Notes: generated from the sequence alone by a model not told the origin. A stretch of 64,000 bases of DNA from Gautieria morchelliformis (GCA_015179125.1 WHVA01000181.1:62001-126000); one strand, 5' to 3'. Positions 22,390 through 33,346 are shown, counted from the stretch's first letter. Translations and numbers: made by a program.

Positions 22390-22760
22390 TTCAGATGAGT
22401 AAATATAGCTGTAGTTCCCAGTCTGAGTCTGTAGGTCACTTTTCAGCACTCGTTGTTTGCCACATGGTACTGTCGGATCACACCGCCACCGCCACATCTC
22501 GATTCGGAACGATCTCCCAGCGCTAGTTCCTGACCCTGGCCGACGCAATTCGAGCTCCCGACTCGGATCAGGCACACACAGAGCAACGGTGCCTGATTTA
22601 TTTATGTACCAGGACGAGACAGCGCGGTGTTTCGTCTGTTTTCGGTACAGACGTACTGTAATTGGAACCGTCGTGCAGCTGATTAACGGAACGCTGAATC
22701 GTGAGAGCTGTGGGCGACAAACAAGCTGACCAACCGTGAGGTCACTTGTTTTCGCCAGGT
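22390..22760. repeat. Unit segment shared with 63560-63860
   Basis: Both copies contain the GTAGTTCC-GAGTC-GTCGGATCACACCGCC and CCCAGCGCTAGTTCC tracks and end near CTGTAATTGGAACCGT. They show that units B and F are parallel duplications reaching about 3.5 kb beyond the DUF6533 start. Confidence 0.65.
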
Positions 22761-23047
22761 TTGGGGGGGAGAGGATTTTGTCGGCCGAGGACCCGACCGC
22801 GGGAGTTGCCGGCAAGGCGGGAACTCCCGGTTGCAGGCCCTGAGGGCGTGCAACCCACAACACGTCCATACCATGACGTGATTGTGTCGGACGAGTCCGA
22901 GGCCGACAAGCCTCGAGCGGCAGGCCATACTACCACCCTAAATCCGATGCGTAGCAGCGGACCGGGAGTATGCCTGTCACTACTCGCGACCCCCTAACAA
23001 TGTGCGCGTAGGCGGCCCAGCCGCATGAATGAGAAAGTATTCTACTA
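22761..23047. other. Spacer; possible 3' non-coding part of the DIRS-like element
   Basis: No gene is recognised. It lies downstream (minus strand) of the tyrosine recombinase gene and is separated from it only by the MITE, so it may be the element's terminal region, but I could not match inverted or split direct repeats. Confidence 0.3.
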
Positions 23048-23459
23048 TGGTGCCGCTCACTTAGACACCGCTACTTTTGTGCAACCGCCAAATTGGCCCA
23101 ACGAAAAATTTTCTGACAGTGAACCCCTTTTGGACTGAAATAGGGTGTATTTTTGAGTATATTTTGTTGCAAAAGCTGTAGAAATGCCTGTTATGGCATT
23201 TTAACATCTCGTCCTATCGTTTGTTGCTTGATTTGTCAGCCCTATATATGGTAATTACATCCATATATGGAAGTGCCGCCAAATTGACATGACAAAAAAA
23301 AAATAACTCCCTCAGTTTTACAAATTAGATCAATCGCTCTATACAATCGATAGATCTGACCTAAATAAGCACTTTGTATAGAGGAATAAGAAAAATTGGT
23401 TTTTTTTCACCTGAAATTGTGATTGCACAAAAGTAGCGGTGTCTAAGTGAGCGGCACCA
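23048..23459. mobile_element. Tc1/mariner-type MITE, 412 bp, perfect 37-bp terminal inverted repeats
   Basis: The left end (23048-23084, TGGTGCCGCTCACTTAGACA...) is the exact reverse complement of the right end (23423-23459). TA flanks both sides (23046-23047 and 23460-23461), the duplication made by Tc1/mariner/Fot1 transposases. The interior is AT-rich and non-coding. No matching transposase is present in the window, so an autonomous partner elsewhere is presumed. Confidence 0.9.
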
Positions 23460-23493
23460 TACTTCTTTTTTTTATTTTTATTTTTATTTTTTT

Positions 23494-25239
23494 TTACATG
23501 CGGATGTTCTGTCTTAGCTGAGACATGCGTGCAGTAAGCGACGAAACTGAGTCAAAGGATTCGCTGATGAAGTTGGGAAGAATCTCTTCAATCTGGCGCC
23601 AGTACAGAAGGAAGGCCGTCGACGACCATTTGCCTATCACCATCACGATCCATGGGTCGATGCCCATGAGTAAGAGGTGGGAGGTGCCACCGATCCGGAA
23701 CCCGTGACCCAGGGTAGGCTTGAGTCCGCTAGACGACCAACATTCGTTGCATTGTTCCAGGAACCAGGCCTTGGTCAAGGGAGCCCAATCGCCGTTGGCG
23801 GTTTCAAAGGCGAACAAGGGGGCCCGATCAGGTACATTGGCGTTGCAGAGCAGGTGGTGTTCGAACGCCGCGATGGGGGAGCTGGGCTCGTGGATGTCTA
23901 TGAGTTGTAGGTCGTCACCGAGGGATCTCTTGGTTTTGGAGAAGGGGATATGGATGGTCGTGAAAAGGCGGCCCTGCTTGGCAACACCGCGGGTGACGGT
24001 GGAGGATCGTGAGACATGGAAGATAGGGTCGAATGCATTGTGGGAAGGGACAGTGAGTTCAGCTAGGCGGCAGCATGCCCAGAAGGCGATGGAAGCTACC
24101 TGTCAGGGGACCCCCTGTTTTCCATTTCCAGTTCCGACTCCATTTCCGACTCCGGTTCCGGTTCCGATTCTATCTCCGCCTCCGCTTTCGGAAATGATTC
24201 CGCTTCTGGGAGAACTTCCACCAGTTCTGCTCGCCTTGCCAGTTCCGCTCCAATTTCCGACTTCCACTCTCGGAACAGTGTCGGAAATCAAGCGACTCGC
24301 GTAATAGGTGGCATCAAGGGTCGATCAAGGGTCAGGGAGGTCAGGGAGGTGCAGGGTTGATGGCGGGTGCCAAGTGTTGTCCCTGGCTGCGCAGCGTAGT
24401 ATAATACGGGCTCGCTGACATTGGGGGTCCTTAGACTTTTCTCTTTGGATTTCCCCTTGTCAGGTGAGAATCCCCTCTCTTGTATGCTCTGTTTGTTTAT
24501 ACATACTTTGGATTTCCCCTTGTCAGTTGTGTGGTAGTGTGATCTCCACAACTAGCCAGGGTTGCCCTTACACTACCGCGAAAACGGCTGCATCAAACGA
24601 ATTGGTTAGATCCAAATGGTTGCGCAGGTAGTTCAAATGTGCTAGTGTGACGGGGTTGCAGGTCCTACGGCTGGATGAAGGGGGGGTCGCATTGGCGGCA
24701 CCTCTTTTGGCTAAGGCTAGCAAGCCGCCCCCGTGCCAGGGTGCGTCGTTTAGTTGGTGCCACCAGTGCAAGCCGGCAAGCCATGTCGATATGCACGATT
24801 CGCTGACGGCCCCTGCACCGCAATTTGTCACGAATAGAGAAAGAAGCATCTCAGAAGCTGGCATGCGATCACTCTCAGATAGATTAATGGAGTCACAGTA
24901 TTTATTGAATCTCAAGATGCCGGCACCCCAGCCTCTGCGGGTGCCAGTAACGACTCCGTTGGAACATACTTGGCGCATTCGCGCGATGTGATCAGGTGGG
25001 AAGGAGGAATGACAAGAAGAAGCTCGGTCAATGGAGTATTGAGTGAGCCACAAGGTGGCGCATTCAGCAGCGAGGACGTGGGGGAATGGTGATGGGGCAA
25101 GGAAGTTCTTGGGGTCACGCGACACTCGTGGTTTGCGTTGGCGTATGGGATGCGGTAAGGGTGTGTTGTCGTTCGCCACCCCTCCCGTATGCAACGGGCT
25201 GGCACGCCGCACAGCCTGAATCTCTTCTCTTCTAAGCAT
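23494..25239 (-). pseudogene. DIRS-like tyrosine recombinase (split by solo LTR)
   Basis: ATG 25239 overlaps the RNase H stop (ATGCTTAG) in another frame. The N-terminal half is basic and Ser/Pro-rich; a SAM-like core-binding domain follows. The catalytic half has the first Arg in CCRLAELTV, the H-x-x-R box in GHGFRIGG, and a terminal Tyr in LLYWRQIEE; these are the residues of phage-integrase-type recombinases, expected to insert a circular cDNA. The solo LTR at 24101-24572 interrupts it just before the Arg box; the frame is continuous on either side. It ends at about 23494. Confidence 0.8.
24101..24572. mobile_element. Solo LTR, 472 bp (family 1), duplication CTACC
   Basis: TG...CA ends, with CTACC at 24096-24100 and again at 24573-24577. 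Same family as 3304-3730, but with a 65-bp insertion bounded by two copies of TTTGGATTTCCCCTTGTCAG (24445-24464 and 24509-24528). It lies inside the tyrosine recombinase gene. Confidence 0.92.
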
Positions 25240-25832
25240 AGGTGAAGATCGGGAGGAGCGCCTCAGGTAGGGCGAAGGTTGGGTGGAAGCGCAACTCGGG
25301 CGGGCCCGCCTCACCGTGAGAGACGGAGTCTGCCCTGTTCTCTGCAGATGGCACGTATTTGAGATCAAGGGAGACGTTGATTGGTTCGAGCAGGATGGAA
25401 ATATGACGAATGGCGTCGTTGCGTTGGGGGTTCCGTGAACATCCCCTGGCCAGCGCCAAGATGACGCCCGTGTTATCGCTGTTGACCCTGACGTGGGAAT
25501 CCGTGATGCCCTGGGAGTGGATCCATAGAGCCGCGACTTCAATGGCAATCGATTCAGCCCAGCCTATGTCACGCCCCTCACGGTTCCAACCGGCGTTGAG
25601 GCGCCAAGCGGCCCACTTGTCTCCGACGGCAAGGCCCACTCCCCAGGACGTGGATGCGTCGACCCATATGTCGCGGTCTACCACGGCTCGCGGGAGGAGT
25701 GAGTGTGAGAGGTCGGGGCGGCGGAGGACATCCGTCCACCAGTCGAGGTCCACTCGGACCCGCCTGTCGATGAAGCGCCACGCGTAGCGGTTTCCCAGGA
25801 ATTTCGGGATCGAGTCCCCTAGCGCTGGTAGG
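25232..25832 (-). pseudogene. DIRS-like RNase H domain
   Basis: The frame is contiguous with the RT beyond the solo LTR. Acidic residues of the RNase H fold are visible: Asp in DIWVDAST, Glu in GWAESIAIEVAAL, Asp in RVNSDNTG, and Asp in ENRADSVSHG. It ends with TAG at 25232-25234, overlapping the recombinase ATG by a few bases. Confidence 0.8.
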
Positions 25833-27109
25833 TGTCAAGATTGGTTTTTAGGCGTTAATATCGTGTATTAATGAACACAGCGAATGCCCGAATAACTTGT
25901 GCGAATAAGTATGCCGTTTGGCGAATAAGTGAGCCGATGGACGTTTCACGAAACAAAAAGGGGTTGCCCGAACGGGGCTCGCCCTGTCTACAGTCGTAGC
26001 GAAACAGCTCGCAGTACTTGACGATGCAACGTGCAAGATACTGTGGAAGGGCTGTCTAAGTTTCGACAGTCCCTTCGCTGGCGAAGGGACTCCTGAGGAG
26101 CCCTTCGCCAACAGCGCAGAGAGTAGTTCGGAGGCTAGGGTAACGAAGATGAAGTATGAGAACTCACCAGTGATGCCTAAGTCCTTGGCTGGTCGAAGAT
26201 AGAAATCTTCAAGGAAGGGCTTAAGACGATAATCACAGCAAGGTCAAGTTTGCACAAGATGGACGAAGTATGATAATTGAACTGGGGAATATACATGCGA
26301 ATGTAAACTACTTATATCGAATGCTCGTACGGTATCAGTGAATAGGAAAGAGGCCGTCACAAGTCAGGGTTGGATAGGGGCGCGCAGTCATGATACAGCA
26401 TAGATGAAATAAACATACAATAGAATGTGAGGAGAGGGGGAACATGAAACGACGGAGAGTAAAGGTGGCGAAGGCACTTATGGACAAAACCATGTCTTGG
26501 GACCCGCATACATGCTTCCCTGCACGGACTCTTGGTCTACTGGGTCGATTCCGCACGACCTATGGAAGGGATGCCCTGCGAACACATTTTGACCATACGA
26601 ATACCCAATGGGGTTGGATTAAGAAGACGATGGGGTTAATGATGAACCATCGTACCGGGTGAATGGCATCGATCGTATTTGATGGCGTGCCTGCTGGCGA
26701 ATGATGCGAGCAGCGACTAACCGTTCGGCGAAATGCAAGGAAGGGCGAACAGAGGTGACCTAGTGGGGGAGAGGTCGAGGTAGAGGGTGAAGCCAAGCGA
26801 ACACCGAGGAGGAGTAGCGAAAGGGAAAACGGGGATACCAAGGTGTGGGAAATACACTGGTCATGGAAATCCAACTATCAGAACACCATCAGGGGAGGGT
26901 CGAACAGCGGGGTAGGAGACGCAGTGTTGACTTGTCAAGTCAGTCCAAAACCGTTGATCGTGCATTTTAACGGCGTGGCGGTGGTAGCGGGCGCGAATCA
27001 GCGAAGATCGGTTGCTGAACATGACAATAGCGATCAGAACAAACACGGAAATGGGGTGAGAAATGTCAGGACAGAGCACCTGAGTATGGGGAATAAACGC
27101 GTCATGACA
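25833..27109. mobile_element. Solo LTR, 1277 bp (family 2: TGTCAAGATTGG...GTCATGACA), duplication GTAGG
   Basis: GTAGG at 25828-25832 and 27110-27114 flanks the element. The ends are also short inverted repeats (TGTCA/TGACA). Other family members: 57147-58177, 43455-45103 and the partial 42236-42909. It includes a hairpin-prone TTCGCTGGCGAAGGGACTCC tract. The copy carries about 250 bp, near 26700-27100, that the 57-kb copy lacks. It splits RT from RNase H. Confidence 0.92.
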
Positions 27110-27734
27110 GTAGGTAGGAGCGGCCCATGGTGTGGACGAAAGTGACATGCTGCAGCGTCCCCAGTAGTTTCAGCGTGGGGGGTAGCTGGGCCTTGGCGGC
27201 CGCGTTGTAGGCAAGTGTTCGTGCTAAGTATTTCATGCGTTTATGCTCTGGGACTGCCACGGTGCGTTCAGTGAAGTTCCACAGGAAGCTGACGTATTCG
27301 GCTAAGTATGAAAAATCGTGGCCTTTCACGTGCACCGGGTGCCATGGCATGCCCATGGGGTCGGTGGCTTCTGTGATGGTTGCTAGGCTCAGGATGTAGC
27401 TGAATGGAACTGTCGTCGGGGTGTGTGGAGAAGAGATGGGGAATTCTGGGTGCGCGGATGCGTCAGCGGGCTTGCGGATGAATAAACAATCATCGACCCA
27501 ACGGAAAATGTTCTTGAAGCCGTAGCCTGCCAGGATGTCGACTATGGCGTCGGCGATGTTGCCTTGGATGCCGCCTGCCGTGGCGAGTCCGAACGGTAGG
27601 ACGTGATCTACGTAGATGCGATCGCGCCACGACACGGCGATGTAACGCTTGTGCGCTGGTAATACAGGGCACGTTCGGTACGCCTTCTGCAGGTCCAGGC
27701 ATGCAGCCTGCATGCCGGGCGGGGCGGTGGCGAG
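27110..27734 (-). pseudogene. DIRS-like reverse transcriptase, second exon
   Basis: The exon begins LATAPPGMQAACLDLQKAY (catalytic Asp region), continues with HVLPFGLATAGGIQGN and the catalytic RWVDDCLF box, and leads into the thumb and then RNase H. The start is the acceptor of the intron at 27735-28051. The reading frame crosses the LTR insertion point without loss. Confidence 0.8.
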
Positions 27735-28051
27735 CTGCGAAAGGTGCGTGCGTCAGCATGGTGTGTGACAGATGGATGGGTGTGGATGGAATGGTGGGTT
27801 GTCGTGCGCGTGTGTGTTTACGCGTGTGAGGTGCCGTCAGGAGGCGTGTGGGAGGGGTACCGTTGGTAGGTATGTGTGGACGCTGTCAGGAGGCGTGTGG
27901 GGTGCCATTGGGATGTGTGGCGCGTGTGGGCGCCGTTCGGAGGTGTGTAGCTGGGTGCGTGCGTCGTGAACACGACGGTGCGGTGGTATGTGGTGTGTGT
28001 GTGCGATGTTCGTAGTGGGGTTGGTGATGTGGGAGTTTGATCTGTACTCAC
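27735..28051 (-). other. Spliceosomal intron (317 nt) inside the DIRS RT gene
   Basis: The donor GTGAGT follows VAQY at 28052; the acceptor TTTCGCAG ends at 27735. Splicing joins two RT blocks in frame, whereas the unspliced frame runs to a stop. The intron body is largely degenerate tandem repeats (GAGGTGTGT/GGAGGCGTG types on the plus strand). It is much longer than the 45-60 nt introns elsewhere in the window. Confidence 0.7.
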
Positions 28052-30006
28052 GTATTGTGCTACCATCCACGCCAAGCCCCATCGGGTCGGGAAGTCATCG
28101 GAGTTTAGCATGTCGTTGATGGATATGCCGTCGGCGTCTCTCTTCGAGGCATTCCTTATGAGGAGCCATTTTTCCGATCCCGGTTCCTTCTCCACCAGGC
28201 CCAGCGGCGAGGTGCGGAAGTGGCCACCAAAGATTGTGTGTGCTTCCTCGGTGGTGAATGGTCCGGACATATGACCGGCGGCAATTTCTTCCTCCAGGTG
28301 CTTGTCAATTATTTCTGGGTGGTCTAAGGCCGTTTTCATGTTGGGTGGGATGAAGGTTTCGGTGAGGGGGGGTGGGGTGCCGATAGGGGAGCCTTGCGTG
28401 ATATCGAGTACAACGTTGGGATACAGGTCGGAGAGATTAAATTGGACAAGAAGCTGGCTGAATGCTGATGCTATGTACGGTGTTATTATCTTGGAGCGCT
28501 CAGACTCTAGGGCATTTGACTGCCCCGTGCGACCCTGCGAGGCACAGGGTGCAACGGTGTGGGGGTGACCCTCGGTGGTGGCTGTGCATGCCCCTGTGAG
28601 GTTGTACTTGAAACACACAGCGGCGGAGTCCGTGTTATAGAAGAGCTTTTTGTCTTTGGCCGAGACATTGGTTTTGTGGTCTGCGTGGCCGGGAATGGGT
28701 GCTGAAGTGCATTGGATGGAGATATGGGAGTCGCTGAGGCCGCCTTTGAGACAGAGCTTAGGCCTCGCATCCTGCTCTGCCTTGGGCCGAAAGGGCGCTG
28801 GGGCGTGTCCGTTGCTGTGGCGCGAACTGCCTGCGTCGCTTGGACCGGGGGTGTTGTAAGGTTGGTAGCGGTATTGGTTCCGGTTGGGAGGTCCGCGGGG
28901 TTGGACTGCCAATTCTGTGCGGACCGATGATCTTATCATCTCGGTTATCCGCTCTTCGTTTACCTCTCTATCTGTGAGCAGCCAGGCGTCTGAGTATTCC
29001 GCGCTGCGCGTGTCAGGTGCGAACGGCTTGTTGAAGAGTTGTTGGCGCATTTTGATGTCCATGTACAGGAATGTCTTGAAGGCTGATTTCATGCGTGGGT
29101 CCGTGCTGCAGTGGTTGAAGTGTTCAGCCCACGCGAGCGGGAGCCTGGACCCGGGCGCCATGCATAGTTCAAGGCATCTAATGAAATTGTGGTACGCTTC
29201 GCTGAACAGGGTGAAGTCCAGCTGGTGTTCGTCAATGAAGTTCGAAGGGTCGATCAGGCGAATGGACTTAGTCATCGATTTCGTAGTTTTTAGGTCTAGT
29301 TCCAGCCTGATTCGGTCCATGCTTTCACTCAAGAAGAACGACAGCGGGATGTATGCGCGCGCCCTGACCATGGTGATGAGTTGCGTCGGGATTGTGTGGT
29401 TGTTGGGTTGTTGGGTTTTGGTGGCCGCGTCCGCGTCGCAGAAGGCGTAGGTGGGTGCGGGGTTCGTCTGGGCTGCCTGTGTCGTGGCGGGTTGGCTGGG
29501 TTGGGTGAGGGTGGAAGGTTGAGCGGCCGGTGGGGGTTGGATGGTGATGGTTGGTGGGGCCGGGTTTGGCATCTGGGTCGGTGCCGCGTTAGTGGGGGGT
29601 GTGTGTTGCGGAGGGAAGGGTATAGAGCGGCGAGGTCGGCCTCGGTCAGCATGTCTTCATCATCTGATACGTCGGGCTCGTTCCCTGTTCAGCGCCCAGC
29701 CCTGATGGTATTCCTCGCTGATATGAGTCCGTTGAGTTGATTGATGACCTGGCTTGAAGTCGGTTTTCTGGCCCATTGCGTTGCGTTGTGGGGGATGATT
29801 ATTCTTCTATGCAACGACCTCTGGGGCGTCGTCGAGGTGGAAGGACCAGTGGCTGGACCCGGCGGGGCCACGTTCCCGGGAGTGGTGTTAGAGGGAGCGC
29901 CGGCGTTAGAGTGCCTTGGCGCCGAGGATGACGTCGCGGACGGCGGGGGCGCAGGGAGCAAGTCCGGATGGCCAGAAGAACCACTCGGGTACGACGGCGG
30001 AGCCAT
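28052..30006 (-). pseudogene. DIRS-like Gag and N-terminal RT exon
   Basis: ATG 30006 opens a Pro/Ser-rich leader (residues 1-100) that meets an in-frame TGA at 29689-29691 where Arg is likely, continues with DEDMLTEADLAALYPSL, then needs a one-base shift near 29580 to enter the long frame beginning MPNPAPPTIT. That frame has a helical Gag-like region (about 29370-28900), a CFKYNLTGAC...C zinc-finger-like cluster near 28600, and the RT fingers (HFRTSPLGLVEKEPG, LIRNASKRDADGISIND) ending at VAQY before the intron. The stop and the shift suggest an inactive copy. Confidence 0.7.
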
Positions 30007-30110
30007 GACTAGAGATGATAGTCTTCGCCTGTATCTGTGCTAGGGAGGCAGATGGAGGCGAAGGAGAGGGAATGTTCGAGTGGAGAGACAATCAGTTATT
30101 TATAGTGGGA

Positions 30111-30701
30111 ACTTACTAAGCCTTCTCAATCAGCCCGGTTGGAGCGCTTTGGCGCGCTGTGCTTGCCATCGCTGCAACTTTCCAATCATGCAGATTGAGC
30201 ACTGCCAGTGATGATGCACAAGGACAGGCATTCGTGATGCGTCTGGAAAATTAGGGGCTACATCATAGACGCTGAGATAATTGAACTAGCATAGACGCCA
30301 GAGCCTTGGAATAAATTACATAAGATGAATCTGCGCGCGCATGTCAGCGTTTGCTCACAGTAGCGCCATAAAGGTACCTTTTGTGGTCCGGACTCCGGCG
30401 ACAGGAAACGCTCCTCAAGTTGCAGCATATGGATAAAATTAGCCCCAGGATCCTTAAGCTTTGAAGGCAAGTGTCAGATGTGACAGGCGCAATTAGTTGG
30501 TCTATGACCATTCGCAGTGGAAAACCAACGTAACCAACTCCATTGCTGGCCTCACTCCACAGGATGCCAGCTGCGCAGTTAGCCAAAGCTCACCTGGCAC
30601 AGTACACCATTAAGAGGTAAGCAGTCTAACCGTTGACCCGTTACCTCGGATGTTCTCGCTGAAGTGCGAGTGAATGTCCTCGAAGAGGGAACAGATGTTC
30701 T
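30111..30701. other. Flank of the copia element; remnant of an unrecognised host gene
   Basis: Several exon-like pieces with splice signals are present but the strand is unresolved. Minus: LEERFLSPESGPQK then GTACCT...GCGCAG (46 nt), and LFEDIHSHFSENIR then GTAACG. Plus: MPAAQLAKAHLAQY then GTAAGC. I do not recognise the product. Bases near 30190-30240 share a short repeat with 63865-63920. Confidence 0.3.
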
Positions 30702-30872
30702 TGTAACATGTAACCGTCACTCAAGTCTCGATATAGTTTAGTCATGTATCCATAGTGTACCACGATGACTCAAGGTAGTTTACTATTTCTCTTCTCCGAC
30801 TCAAAATCATGTATATAGGAATTTCCGAGACATCGCTCGGTAATCCGAACTGTCTGTCTACTGCGTCTAACA
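30702..30872 (+). repeat. 5' LTR of the copia element
   Basis: TGTAACATGTAACCGTCACT... to ...GCGTCTAACA, 171 bp. It should hold promoter and R region; a TATATAGGA stretch lies at about 30811-30820. Confidence 0.92.
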
Positions 30873-30890
30873 GGGTTATGGGCCCCGCGC
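30873..30890 (+). promoter_or_regulatory. Copia primer-binding site complementary to a tRNA-iMet anticodon arm
   Basis: GGGTTATGGGCCCCGC directly follows the LTR. Its complement reads GGGCCCATAACCC, which has a CAU anticodon within an anticodon-arm-like sequence. Drosophila copia and yeast Ty5 are known to prime from such a half-tRNA-iMet. The same 16 bases follow the LTR of the second copia element at 50127-50142. Confidence 0.65.
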
Positions 30891-30937
30891 TCTAACCCAG
30901 TCCACATCAATCAAAGGAAATCTGCAACAATCAATAT

Positions 30938-32106
30938 ATGTCTACTACTGTATCAGCGGTCCCACAGCCGAGCTCGCTCTATAGAATCGAGCCGCTCGTC
31001 GGCAGCAACTATGCGGCTTGGAAAGAGAAAATGAGGTGGATCTTGATAGAACAAGATCTTTGGGACCATGTTGACGGCGTGGTATCGAAACCGATGCCGG
31101 CGGATCCGAGGAATATCACGGACCTGGAAAGGGCAGCGATCGCAGATTGGACTAAAAAGGACCAACAAGCCTATGTGGCCATTAGTCTTCAGATCAGCGA
31201 TGAGTATCTAGTCTATACATATGGTGCCTCAACGTCGCGAGGCGTATGGCTAGCCTTACTCACAATCTTCGAGGCAAAGGGAGCAATAGGTGTAATCAAC
31301 GTTCGCCGCGAGTTCTTCCACTCCTTCGCCGAAGAGGGCGCAAATATGGAAGAGCACATCCGTAAACTAAAGGGCCTACAAAAACAATTACATTCTCTCG
31401 GCGAGTTGATCAATGACCGAGACTTTTGTAATGTATTACTTACGTCACTTCCACCCTAGTGGTCTACTTTTATTACGGCCACCACTGCCGGCTTACCGAC
31501 ATTATCTTCCGACACATTAATTTCCCGTGTCTTGGAAGAGGACCGTATCAAAAGATCCGCCCCTGGAGCAGAGATGGCCTTGAGGGCACAAGAAAAAGGG
31601 AAAAAGGGACGAAAGAATGATGGGGCTACAAAAGGAAAGTGCATGAATTGCGGAAAGAAAGGGCATTGGAAGAAAGACTGTTGGGCTAAAGGTGGTGGAA
31701 AAGAAGGGCAATTTCCCAAGTGGTGGAAAGAAAACAGCCCAAGAATTCGACAAAACAAGCTACGGAGAATAATGAAAACAACAACGATTCCGAGTTTGTC
31801 TTTGCGGCAGTCGAACACCCGGCGATCGTTGAAGATCTCGCGTGCCGTGCCAATATATCAGCATCGGACTGGTTGGCTGATACAGGGTCAACCACTCATA
31901 TTGCACGTAATCGAGACTACTTTACTAATTTCACTCCGGAGCCGTCGGAAATCGAGGGCATTATGCCAGGGACTATTTTGCGTACCCAAGGACGAGGCAC
32001 AATTCCAATTGATCTCTTCGTCGGTGATCACACTTTTGCTGCCAAGCTCACTGACGTCAAGCATGCGCCTGATGCTCCTCATAATATTTTGAGCATCGGA
32101 CGGTGA
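30938..32106 (+). pseudogene. Copia Gag and protease
   Basis: ATG 30938. Residues 1-173 form the copia Gag fold (SNYAAWKEKMRWILIEQDLW ... LLTSLPP), then TAG at 31457-31459 interrupts. The same frame continues through a CCHC knuckle (CMNCGKKGHWKKDC, near 31640) to about 31720, where a shift of frame is needed to reach the aspartic protease (WLADTGSTTHI, near 31870). Protease ends with TGA at 32104-32106 after HNILSIGR. No slippery heptamer is in phase at the shift, so it looks like a mutation rather than programmed frameshifting. Confidence 0.8.
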
Positions 32107-33346
32107 TCTTACTGTATCTGACGTGTGGGGACCGGCAAGTACAGAAGGTCCAGCGCGAGAACGCTATTTCTATTCCTTCACTGATGCCAAGAGTCGTTAT
32201 TCAACGCTCTATTTTAGTCACACCAAGGACAATGTCCTAGACCGCTTCAAAGATTACAAAGCCTTGGTTGAAACCCAGACAGGGCTTCAATTGAAAAGGC
32301 TACGTAGTGATGGCGGCGGTGAATATACTAGCTCGGCGTTCAAAGCATTTTGCGCCGAAAACGGCATCATCATGGAATACACGGCACCTTATTCTCCAGC
32401 ACAAAACGGCATCGCGGAGCGACTCAATCGTACCTTACTCGAGCTCGCCCGCGCCATGCTTTTTGCCAAGAAATTGCCGAAGATGTTGTGGGCGGAGGCC
32501 ATGGCATATGCGTGCTACATCAAGAATAGATCGCCGACGAAGGCGCTTGAGGCAGAGATAACCCCTTATCAGGTCTTCTTTGGAAGGAAGCCTGATATCG
32601 GGAGGTTAGAAGAATTTGGAAAAAGGTGTTGGGTTAAGGTACCGGATCAGAGACGTACTAAGCTGGAACCAAAGTCGGAGCAACATATCTTTACCGGTGT
32701 TGCTGCCAATTCCAAAGCGTGGAAATACCTCACCACACGTTCCAATCGTATTCAGACCTCAAGGAACGTTATATTTGATGAAAATGAGGATCTCCACCCT
32801 CCACCGGAAACCGATGAAGATAATGAAATGCCCATACCAATTTTGACACCCTCAGTGAAGAGCGCCACAACTACTGTACCTGTGGCTCCCACCATTTCAC
32901 CGGCACCAGCCGATGCGCCGGAACCCCATCGCAGCACTAGAATTGCTGCTAAGCCCGCGCCAGATTACCGCCGCATGGATGAAGGCGATCGTGCTTTATC
33001 AGCGACTGAAATAGTCACTGACCCACTGTCATATACTGAAGCGCTGAACCGGGATGATTACCCAATTTGGCAACGGGCAATGGAGATAGAGATGAAACAG
33101 CATGCGGAAGTTGGTACGTGGGATCTGATAGAGTTGCCAGCAGGGAAGAACATTGTGGGTAGCCGATGGGTTTTTGCAGTCAAAACAGACACAAAAGGCA
33201 GTTTTGAATTGGGCAAAGCAAGAATCGTCGCCCAAGGATTTACTCAGCGTCCGGGAATGGACTATTTTGAGGTCACCTCCTCGGTCGTTAAATTGAAAGC
33301 CTGCGCGTCTTGCTTGCCCTTGGCATCCACAACGGGTGGCGGATAG
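32107..33346 (+). pseudogene. Copia integrase and RT N-terminus (GAG-pre-integrase deleted)
   Basis: The frame enters directly at DVWGPASTEG. The region of about 110-130 residues between HNILSIGR and DVWGP, which carries the HHCC zinc-binding pre-integrase domain in the 51-kb copy, is absent. The catalytic core is intact: Asp in SFTDAKSRYS, Asp in RSDGGGEYTS and Glu in GIAERLNRT. A Pro/Thr-rich linker follows, then the RT start (WVFAVKTDTKG, GFTQRPGMDYFEV). One base is missing near 33295 and the frame closes at 33346. Confidence 0.85.

Larger units (their letters stand above)
23462..30110 (-). mobile_element. DIRS-like tyrosine-recombinase retrotransposon with two nested solo LTRs
   Basis: On the minus strand the order is promoter, Gag-like ORF, RT (with intron), RNase H, then tyrosine recombinase, the DIRS order rather than the LTR/integrase order. 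A TATAAATA box lies at 30098-30105, about 95 nt before ATG 30006. Two solo LTRs (25833-27109 and 24101-24572) split it; removing them and one copy of each 5-bp duplication restores continuous frames. Terminal repeats could not be identified, so the outer limits are approximate. Confidence 0.8.

Noticed and set aside
27775-28040. Plus-strand Val/Cys/Gly-rich frame opposite the DIRS intron
   Set aside because: It is a shadow of the tandem-repeat intron; no conserved protein features.
31700-31770. Programmed -1 frameshift between copia Gag and protease
   Set aside because: No slippery heptamer is in phase with the Gag frame, and the element has other random lesions.
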